Assembly (NCBI RefSeq): GCF_000739015.1
Contig: NZ_JPUG01000040.1
Span: forward strand, 1 to 51,276
Length of the DNA: 51,276 nucleotides
Source of the DNA: Microvirga sp. BSC39
Lineage (GTDB): Bacteria > Pseudomonadota > Alphaproteobacteria > Rhizobiales > Beijerinckiaceae
Direction of reading: 5' to 3'
The notes under the pieces were generated by a model, which worked only from the letters and a program-made list of their open reading frames with translations, had not been told where the DNA came from and made no database searches. Each line of letters opens with the position of its first letter. Positions within the stretch are counted from its first letter, which is position 1. This document shows positions 45,271-51,276 of the stretch, in pieces. A program made the translations under genes and the position numbers.

Positions 45271-46305
45271 ATGACCAGCGTTGGCGTCATTCTACCATTT
45301 TATCAACGTGAGCCGGGCTTACTACGCCAAGCAGTGCGCTCGGTGCTGGAGCAATCCCTTCCAGACGACGTCCGACTGGTCATAGTTGTTGTGGATGACG
45401 AATCTCCCTGCCCATCAGATGATGAACTCGCGTCTCTGCCCCCTCTGGGCCGCCACAGCCTTGTCACCTTGAAGCGCGAAAATGGAGGTCCAGGTGCTGC
45501 ACGCAACACGGGTCTTGACTACTTTGAGACCACCCCGGTTGATTTCGTGGCATTCCTCGATACAGACGACACTTGGCTGCCGCACCACGTCGCTGACGGC
45601 ATAGCGTGCTTGGGTAAGAACGCCGATTACTTCTTTGCAAACCACCGACGCGATACCTACGAGGGTGGCCGCAGCTACTTCGATTCGAACTCAACGGTCA
45701 AAAAATGGCTGCGCCTCGGCCAAGGCTCCCCCTTGGAGCCTACTAGCAACCCGCAAGTCTTTGCGCTCAGGCGCGACACGCAGCTGTTGGCTTTCATGCA
45801 GGATTACCTCTCGCAGACCTCGACTGTGATTTACCGCTATGAGGTGCTCCGCGACATCCGTTTCGAGGCGTCCCTCAGGACCGCCGGCGAGGACCTTCTG
45901 TTTTGGTTTTCTCTTTGTAAAGTTGCGCGTCGTGTCGTTTTCACCACAGAGGTGGGCGTCATTTGCGGGAGCGGAGTCAACATCTTCCACTCTACTCTGA
46001 CATCGTGGGATCACCCAAACACCCCGAGTAGGTTCGCCTTCCAAATGATGCTCTGGAGTTATGTTGACGGACGCTTCGAATTATCTCCTGAGGAGCAGGC
46101 GATCGTGAGGTCGAAGATTGCAGACTTTGAGCGGGGATTCAGTTATATTTGGTTGCGCGCACTTCTAAAGACAGGCCGGGCCAACATCTCCCTCCTGCGC
46201 ATTCTCCGCGAACGACTCGGCTGGCAACCTTGGCGCATCATTCCTTCTGCCGCCGGCGCGATACGTCGCCGCCTCGCGCGGGGACAAATGTTCCCTGAAT
46301 ATTAA
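45271..46305 (+). CDS. Family 2 glycosyltransferase, ExoW-like paralogue
   Basis: A 344-residue GT2 enzyme. VGVILPFYQREPGLLRQAV, VVDDESPCPSDDELASL, NGGPGAARNTGLDYF and FLDTDDTWLPHHV align with the ExoW-like protein at 43632, as do TSTVIYRYEVL, RTAGEDLLFWFSL and VGVICGSGVNIFHS. AGGG precedes the ATG. Two ExoW-like enzymes suggest two similar glucose additions, or one enzyme has changed specificity. It ends at a hairpin facing the pyruvyl transferase. Confidence 0.85.
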   Translation: MTSVGVILPFYQREPGLLRQAVRSVLEQSLPDDVRLVIVVVDDESPCPSDDELASLPPLGRHSLVTLKRENGGPGAARNTGLDYFETTPVDFVAFLDTDDTWLPHHVADGIACLGKNADYFFANHRRDTYEGGRSYFDSNSTVKKWLRLGQGSPLEPTSNPQVFALRRDTQLLAFMQDYLSQTSTVIYRYEVLRDIRFEASLRTAGEDLLFWFSLCKVARRVVFTTEVGVICGSGVNIFHSTLTSWDHPNTPSRFAFQMMLWSYVDGRFELSPEEQAIVRSKIADFERGFSYIWLRALLKTGRANISLLRILRERLGWQPWRIIPSAAGAIRRRLARGQMFPEY

Positions 46306-46313
46306 AGAGGCGG

Positions 46314-46344
46314 GGCAACTCGCGTATATGCAGTCCGAGTTGCC
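46314..46344. terminator. Likely bidirectional terminator hairpin
   Basis: GGCAACTCG (46314-46322) and CGAGTTGCC (46336-46344) are perfect 9-base arms around a 13-base loop. It fills the 45-base gap between two converging genes, the usual place for a two-way terminator. No long T-tract flanks it. Confidence 0.65.
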
Positions 46345-46350
46345 GCTTAC

Positions 46351-47364
46351 TCAGGCTGCAACGGCACTTCGGTACCAAGCCTCTGCTTCCGCTAGGCTCG
46401 CTGCACGGGAGACATTGCCACCAGCCGTGCACCAGGTCTCCATGTAAGTACTGGTTTTGCCGTAGCTGTTATCCAGGACACAGTGGGGTATATCAAGGAG
46501 GAAACTCATGATGTGTCCGTGCAGTCGGTCTGTGATAACTGTGCGGCCGCGGCTCAGTAGGTCGAAGCCGCGCCTGAGCCGAAGCCAAGCTAGGCGGTGA
46601 TATCGCGTACTGAGATAGGACTGCTTGCCGCCGCGGAGGTATGCCAAAGCTAGTGGCAGTACATCCCGCAGCTTCGAGTTCATGTGAAAGCCGGGCGGCT
46701 CAGCCGGCCAGTCTGCTATTAGGATACGTGGGTCAATAGCGAGGGCCCGCAAATCGTGCGCCGTGGCCGCTTCTCGGTCGCGGCGCAGGTGGAGCAAAAG
46801 GTCTTGATCGGGTTCTCCCCTCTCTATTGGGCCGATGAAGTAGGCCATGTCCGGGCACATCCGAACGTCGCATTGGAAGGATCGCGTCGCCAGATCGAAA
46901 CTCCTTTGATCTCGCACCAGAAGTGTGAATGCACCATGCCGCTCGATCAGACGCGCGGTGCGGTCGATGTTAGCCTGCTCGCGGTAGAAGATCGTCTGTG
47001 GGAACTGAATCACGGGACGTCCCGGATAGCGTTCTAGCACCTCTTCGCGAAAAGGCTGGAACCAAGGCCACAAGTCGCCGAAGTTGCCGCCTCCCTGAAG
47101 GAGAATCGGTCCATTACCGATCCTGCGCTCAAGTTCTGACCAAATACAGTTGTCTTTCGACGCAACGTAAGAAGGTTTTAATCTCTTGCGCTCTAAAAAG
47201 GCAATCTCGCCTGCATAGATCGCGCTGTCGCCGATGTTGTCATAATCAGGGAAGTCTAGCAGCGCTACACGCTCGCTTGAGTTTAAGAGGTCGGCGGTCT
47301 GCTCCAAGACAATATCTTGTAGCCGTCTGATGTCGGCAATTCGCCCTTCAGACACTAACCTCAT
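46351..47364 (-). CDS. Polysaccharide pyruvyl transferase, ExoV-like
   Basis: A 337-residue enzyme of the polysaccharide pyruvyl transferase family. LLDFPDYDNIGDSAIYAGEI is the family opening with the GD motif; LLQGGGNFGDLWPWF, VIQFPQTIFYRE, LVRDQRSFDLA and VITDRLHGHIMSFLLDIPH follow, ending with LDNSYGKTSTY. It should move pyruvate from phosphoenolpyruvate to a sugar as a ketal, as ExoV does on the terminal glucose of succinoglycan. I chose ATG 47364 because GGAG lies six bases upstream; starts at 47376 or 47484 are longer, the last overlapping the neighbouring gene by 19 bases. Confidence 0.88.
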   Translation of the reverse strand: MRLVSEGRIADIRRLQDIVLEQTADLLNSSERVALLDFPDYDNIGDSAIYAGEIAFLERKRLKPSYVASKDNCIWSELERRIGNGPILLQGGGNFGDLWPWFQPFREEVLERYPGRPVIQFPQTIFYREQANIDRTARLIERHGAFTLLVRDQRSFDLATRSFQCDVRMCPDMAYFIGPIERGEPDQDLLLHLRRDREAATAHDLRALAIDPRILIADWPAEPPGFHMNSKLRDVLPLALAYLRGGKQSYLSTRYHRLAWLRLRRGFDLLSRGRTVITDRLHGHIMSFLLDIPHCVLDNSYGKTSTYMETWCTAGGNVSRAASLAEAEAWYRSAVAA

Positions 47365-47465
47365 CGGAAGCTCCATATCAGGAAGGCCACCCAGAAATGA
47401 TGGCGGCCACGGCAGGCTTTTATTTGAATGATCCGGGCTATGCAAGTATCGGTGCTGACCCCGAG

Positions 47466-48599
47466 TCAGTTGACATTTCCCCAAGCGCGGCCGGTCTTTA
47501 AACGGATGTGATAGGCAGCGACCTTTGGGTATAGATGCACTGGGGTAAGCGCCATTGCCTCACGGATATAACCCGAAGCCAAAAGGCGCCGGGACGTCCT
47601 GGCTTGCATAAAAATCAGCTCCTTGCGGTTCTCGTCGCACAGTCCTCCAGCGTGGTTACGAATGGCCTTAGCAATGAAAGCGCAGTCCTCTACCGTGGGC
47701 TCGAAAGGTCGGTAGACCGAAGTTTCAAGCAGTTTGGCCGCTGTAGCAATCTCTAAGTAGTTTTGCTCCTCATCTGATAGCATGGACGCCGCCACATAAA
47801 TCATTCCTTGGAGCGAGCCAGCCGCGTGAAAGGCATCGAGCTGATTGCGCTCGAAGGGTAAGTCAGAGCGACCCTCCCGCCTGCGCCTCTCCGACAAAGC
47901 CGCCAACTGCCCCGACAAGGCAAGAACGCGGCCGTTCACTATAGATTTGCTGCTGATGCTGCCCGGATGCACGCGGTACTCGCCATGGATATCAGGAAGG
48001 TTGTGCAACTCACCCAATTTCCGAAGCCGCCAGTAAAGGTCTACATCTTCAGCATGGTTGACGTGTCGGTACCCGCCAACAGTGACCAGCGCTGCGCGCC
48101 GTGCCATCAAAAAGGGATGCATTAGGTAGGGTTCGCGCGAGGGTGCCCAAGTCGGATTGCCTGTCGGAACACCGAATGTTGTGCTCGTACCGGTGCGCTG
48201 TCCTACGCTGTCAATGTGATAGGCGTTGGAGCTGACCGCTACACAATTGGGATGCCCACGCAAGTAGGCCAACTGGGCCTCGAACCTTTCTGGGAAGGAG
48301 ATGTCGTCAGCGTCAAGACGGGCGATGAACTCGGCCGTGGCTTTCTCGAGTCCCATATTGAGTGTGTCCACGATGCCGCTATTGGGCTTCGAGAATAGAA
48401 TGATCCTAGCGTCTGCGGCGGCCATGGTGGATACGAGCGCCGCTGTTCCGTCTGTCGATCCATCGTCAATAACAAGGATGCGAAAATCTTCGAATGTCTG
48501 ATCAAGCAGGGATTGCAACGACTCGCGAAGGGTCGATTCAGCGTTGAAGGCAGGCAACAAAACGTCGATCGTGGGCGGCTTTAACATGGTGGTTTTCAT
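47466..48599 (-). CDS. Family 2 glycosyltransferase
   Basis: A 377-residue GT2 enzyme. IDVLLPAFNAESTLRESL, VIDDGSTDGTAALV, NSGIVDTLNMGLEKATAEF and RLDADDISFPERF are clear, followed by YLMHPFLMARRAAL, NHAEDVDLYWRL and YRVHPGSISSK. It overlaps the Wzx-type gene start by ATGA upstream. The extra C-terminal 120 residues are helical and not membrane-spanning. It may add a glucose in the same pathway; no closer assignment to ExoU or another member is safe. Confidence 0.87.
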   Translation of the reverse strand: MKTTMLKPPTIDVLLPAFNAESTLRESLQSLLDQTFEDFRILVIDDGSTDGTAALVSTMAAADARIILFSKPNSGIVDTLNMGLEKATAEFIARLDADDISFPERFEAQLAYLRGHPNCVAVSSNAYHIDSVGQRTGTSTTFGVPTGNPTWAPSREPYLMHPFLMARRAALVTVGGYRHVNHAEDVDLYWRLRKLGELHNLPDIHGEYRVHPGSISSKSIVNGRVLALSGQLAALSERRRREGRSDLPFERNQLDAFHAAGSLQGMIYVAASMLSDEEQNYLEIATAAKLLETSVYRPFEPTVEDCAFIAKAIRNHAGGLCDENRKELIFMQARTSRRLLASGYIREAMALTPVHLYPKVAAYHIRLKTGRAWGNVN

Positions 48600-50104
48600 C
48601 GTGAGGACCTCCAGGAGAAAATGAGGGGAACAGCGCGCCCAACGGCGTAGCGCAGTGCCTCCGATATCTCGCGCTCAGGTCCATCGGGGCACCGCGCCAT
48701 GAACCACAACAGGACAGCGGAGGTGGCGAAGGTCGCAGCGCCCGCGGCGCCGACTAGGGTTAGGGTCGTAAATGTACTCACTCCCAGACTTGTCTCTGCG
48801 AGGTAACTTTGCAGCGCCAGGATCACCCCGACCATCGCGACGGAACTAGCCAGCGGTCGAATGTTGCCGGCAATCTGCTCATACAGTGAAAGGCCGGTGA
48901 GCTGCTGTACCAAGTGCATGTTTATTACTGTGCCAACCGCGGCCGCGCCAGCCCGGCCGAAAAGGATGCCAGGAAATCCGCCTAGGAACATACCCAAGGC
49001 CATTAAGGGGACGCGGATGAAGAGGTTAACCAAGTCGCGACCGAACAAGAGTTGCGTCTGGCCCAGCGCCATGGCTAGCGGCTGCAGCGTCGTGGCAAGC
49101 GTCTGGAGCGCAATTACGCTCGCGATAACCTGAATTACAATGGTAGCTCCCGCCCATTGTGGCCCGAGTGTCAGCGGCACCACAATGGGAGCCGCTGCCG
49201 CGAATCCGAAGCCGATGGGAAAGGCGATGGCGCAGAGCAGCCTTTGAGCGCGTAAATAGGCGCGGCGCAGCCGCTCAGGGTCATCAACCATGCGGGAGAA
49301 GCCAGGAAACAGGGTCTGGGCGATAGGCAGCGTCGCCTCTCGCGTAGGCAGCGCCGCCAGATTGTCACCTACGGTATACGTGCCCAACGACGCCTGGCCA
49401 TAGATGTATCCCACAACTAGTTTGTCGAGATTCCAGTTAAGGGCGTTAACGCCCTGACCAAGCGAAAGCCAGATGGAGAACGAAAATAGCTCTCGAGCGC
49501 GCCCGAGCCCAAATCGTGGTCGATATGGACGAACAGCGTAGGACAGAACTAGATTTAGCAGTTGCGCTATCGACGAACCAAGGATCAATGCCCAGTAGCT
49601 CTGGTAAGCCAATGCGATGACAGCTGCCACCACAAAACCTGTAAGTTTCTGGGACACATTGAGCGCGAACTCCTGCCAGAATACCAGGTCGCGCGTCATT
49701 ACTACTAGCTTGGGATTAAAGAACCCACTTAAGAGGCCCGTCATCGCTACCACCAATATCACTGGCCCTAATCTGGGGTCGGCGTATAGTCCAGCAATTG
49801 GCCAAGCGGCTAGGGAGAGCGCAACCGCAATGATCACCGCTCTCATCCCATTGAGCGTGAAAGCAGTATGGAAGTGCTCTTCATCCGGTGCGTTGTGCTG
49901 GACTAAGGCTGCAGACAGCGATAGCTCCGTGACCGAACCTACGATAGTAAGGATGGTTGTGGCGATGGCTACAATGCCGAAGTCATCTGGCGTTAATAGT
50001 CGCGCCAATACTAACGTGCTCCCAAAGCCAATGACGCTAACAAAAAGGCGCGTCAGCCCAATCCAAAGGGCGCCCCGCGCCAGCCGACCCCGAATACTCT
50101 GCAT
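48596..50104 (-). CDS. Polysaccharide flippase, Wzx/ExoT-like
   Basis: A 502-residue membrane protein of the MOP/PST (polysaccharide transporter) superfamily. The conserved start RGRLARGALWIGLTRLF, then VLARLLTPDDFGIVAIATT, NPKLVVMTRDLVFWQEF and LSLGQGVNALNWNLDKLVVG identify it. About twelve to fourteen hydrophobic segments are present. It should turn the lipid-linked repeat unit across the inner membrane for ExoQ. ATG 50104 is chosen because family similarity begins there; the open frame extends to 50416 with basic, low-complexity residues that look spurious and would overlap the small gene at 50208. No strong ribosome site supports either. Confidence 0.88.
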   Translation of the reverse strand: MQSIRGRLARGALWIGLTRLFVSVIGFGSTLVLARLLTPDDFGIVAIATTILTIVGSVTELSLSAALVQHNAPDEEHFHTAFTLNGMRAVIIAVALSLAAWPIAGLYADPRLGPVILVVAMTGLLSGFFNPKLVVMTRDLVFWQEFALNVSQKLTGFVVAAVIALAYQSYWALILGSSIAQLLNLVLSYAVRPYRPRFGLGRARELFSFSIWLSLGQGVNALNWNLDKLVVGYIYGQASLGTYTVGDNLAALPTREATLPIAQTLFPGFSRMVDDPERLRRAYLRAQRLLCAIAFPIGFGFAAAAPIVVPLTLGPQWAGATIVIQVIASVIALQTLATTLQPLAMALGQTQLLFGRDLVNLFIRVPLMALGMFLGGFPGILFGRAGAAAVGTVINMHLVQQLTGLSLYEQIAGNIRPLASSVAMVGVILALQSYLAETSLGVSTFTTLTLVGAAGAATFATSAVLLWFMARCPDGPEREISEALRYAVGRAVPLIFSWRSSR

Positions 50105-50207
50105 GGAATTTCGTTCTATCTGCCGAAGGCTTGCACCCGGCTCGTTCGATGATACAAATTTCGCCGGTTTTAGGCGCCAAGAGGACGGCTTTTGCTGATC
50201 TACAAGC

Positions 50208-50561
50208 TCACGGTTCCGTCTCGAGTTGCGGCTCGCCTTCCCAAGCCGACATTTCCTCCGATAAGGTTGAATCCGTCTGCGAACTTGGCTTGTTGTACTT
50301 CGCTCCCAAGCAGTCGACGCACATAGATCTGATTGCTTTGGATGCAGTTGCCCTGTGTCTCTGATCAAGCTTGTCTGATCGTTCCCATGCAGGCGACCGC
50401 TCATAGCTAGGTACATTCGGGGTGAGGGGGGCGTTTCGTACAGTACTATAGGAGAGAGGCTGCGAAGGCGACCCTTCCTGCGCCATCGAAGTCCCTATGG
50501 GGCCCATGAAGATCAGGGAGGCCAGAGTAGATCGCAGGGCAATATTGGCACATAGTTTCAA
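50208..50561 (-). CDS. Small predicted exported protein, unknown function
   Basis: A 117-residue protein if read from TTG 50561, which has GAGG six bases upstream. It begins MKLCANIALRSTLASLIF with a likely signal peptide and cleavage near residue 27 (TSMA/QEG). The mature part is polar, rich in Ser, Arg and Glu, with one MCVDCLGA cysteine pair near residue 80 and no known domain. It lies upstream of the Wzx gene on the same strand (gap about 100 bases), so it may be the first gene of that unit. A longer in-frame start exists at 50756. I cannot assign a function. Confidence 0.45.
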   Translation of the reverse strand: MKLCANIALRSTLASLIFMGPIGTSMAQEGSPSQPLSYSTVRNAPLTPNVPSYERSPAWERSDKLDQRHRATASKAIRSMCVDCLGAKYNKPSSQTDSTLSEEMSAWEGEPQLETEP

Positions 50562-50983
50562 ATCAGACCTCGTCGTGAACAGGGTTGAACTGCTGATAAG
50601 GTGGTTTTCGACAAATAACAGCATACAGATGATCTGGGGAAGGTGCCTTGGTGTGGCATTGCAGCGCCTTCCGACCGGAGAATGAGAACGGACGCATCCG
50701 ACAAACGGTCGGACATTGAGCGGTGGCCTTGTAACCTGTGCAATACACCCGACCATTTGGTCTCGGATCGTTCCTCATGACAGCAAAGCGATAGGTTGTG
50801 AGCCGCTGTGCCTAGGTTTCGTCTCAAGACTGCTCCTCGATGTGGTTGAACGGGCACGTCACTTGCGATACTGCACCATACCCGAGGATGTCACCCGGCT
50901 GCTGGGTGCCCACGCACGGTATTCGGACCAGCGTGCTAGCCAGACCTCATAAACTATCCCGAACGTAATTTTCACTCTCATCT
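50562..50983. other. Divergent region between the small exported gene and galU
   Basis: About 420 bases with no recognised gene. Promoters for galU (rightward) and for the small gene and flippase unit (leftward) should be here. It is also where the base composition changes from island-like to GC-rich. Confidence 0.45.
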
Positions 50984-51276
50984 ATGGCTCATTCAATGAA
51001 GCGTATCCGCAAAGCAGTCCTGCCCGTCGCCGGTCTCGGCACCCGGTTCCTGCCCGCCACCAAGGCTGTGCCCAAGGAGATGCTGTGCGTCGTCGACCGT
51101 CCCGTGGTGCAGCACGTGGTTGACGAGGCCCGCGCCGCCGGGATCGAGCATTTCATCTTCGTCACCGGGCGCAACAAGGCCGTGATCGAGGACCATTTCG
51201 ACATTGCCTACGAGCTCAACCGCACCCTCGAGGGCCGCGGCAAGACCAAGGAGCTGGAGATCCTGGCCAAGGATCA
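50984..51276 (+). CDS. galU: UTP-glucose-1-phosphate uridylyltransferase GalU/ExoN (3' end outside window)
   Basis: The first 97 residues are visible. [20 protein letters not shown] is the nucleotide-binding start of GalU, with [18 protein letters not shown] and [17 protein letters not shown] following. The enzyme makes UDP-glucose from UTP and glucose-1-phosphate, the donor for the glucosyltransferases of this cluster; the equivalent rhizobial gene is exoN. ATG 50984 gives [13 protein letters not shown] 50996 is equally possible and neither has a clear ribosome site. The coding sequence is much more GC-rich than the glycan genes, like a core gene at the island border. Confidence 0.93.
   Translation, partial: MAHSMKRIRKAVLPVAGLGTRFLPATKAVPKEMLCVVDRPVVQHVVDEARAAGIEHFIFVTGRNKAVIEDHFDIAYELNRTLEGRGKTKELEILAKD

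Noticed and set aside
48596..50416. Longest reading of the Wzx flippase, starting at 50416.
   Set aside because: The extra 104 residues are basic and unlike any flippase N-terminus, and they overlap the likely small exported gene in another frame; family similarity starts at 50104.
1..51276. CRISPR array, tRNA or rRNA genes.
   Set aside because: No regularly spaced repeats of 25-40 bases, no tRNA-like arms with a T-loop motif and no rRNA signature were noticed on reading; a tRNA scan would settle it.

Overview
The window looks like accessory DNA from an alphaproteobacterium, probably of the Hyphomicrobiales or Rhodospirillales type. This is inferred from ExoA/ExoF/ExoM/ExoQ/ExoY-type proteins best known from rhizobial succinoglycan clusters, from a GC-rich galU at the right end, and from IS66, IS21, IS630, IS701 and IS3 relatives typical of such genomes. 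The genus cannot be fixed by eye. Most polysaccharide genes look visibly less GC-rich than galU, the recombinase and the IS elements, as expected of a transferred surface-polysaccharide island.

Layout. 1-1624: end of a large serine recombinase and an IS630 scrap. 2069-10660: a tight, partly overlapping forward operon of GT2 glycosyltransferases, a Gfo/Idh/MocA oxidoreductase, an SDR epimerase/dehydratase, a GT2-methyltransferase fusion and a polysaccharide deacetylase. 11202-13340 (reverse): a Wzt/Wzm-type ABC exporter with a C-terminal Wzt domain. 13877-16078: a double-domain GT2. 16666-17736 (reverse): an APH-like kinase. 17832-19102: a degraded IS3-family element. 19519-20301: a LuxR-type regulator. 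20945-22672: a secreted CAP/lysozyme-like/RTX protein. 22799-25863: a dead IS630 transposase gene split by a complete IS66 with an 8-bp target duplication. 26033-33508 (reverse): succinoglycan-like genes (ExoO-like, ExoL-like, GH16 glycanase, second ExoO-like, ExoP-like chain-length protein, ExoA). 34193-37798 (forward): exoY, exoM-like, exoQ-like. 38136-41976: a nest of IS remnants, with IS21 inside an IS701-family gene that abuts an IS3 end. 42369-46305 (forward): exoF and two ExoW-like transferases separated by an IS3 fragment. 46351-50561 (reverse): pyruvyl transferase, GT2, Wzx flippase and a small exported protein. 50984-51276: start of galU.

How the genes work together (inference from family roles). 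The right half can encode one Wzx/Wzy-dependent exopolysaccharide pathway: GalU makes UDP-glucose, ExoY primes undecaprenyl phosphate, ExoA/L/M/O/W-type enzymes extend the repeat unit, the ExoV-type enzyme adds pyruvate, Wzx flips it, ExoQ polymerises it, the ExoP-like protein and ExoF control length and export, and the GH16 enzyme trims the product. No ExoH or ExoZ acyltransferase is present, so the product may lack succinyl or acetyl groups or get them from elsewhere. The left half looks like a second, ABC-transporter-dependent glycan pathway. No tRNA, rRNA or CRISPR array was seen.
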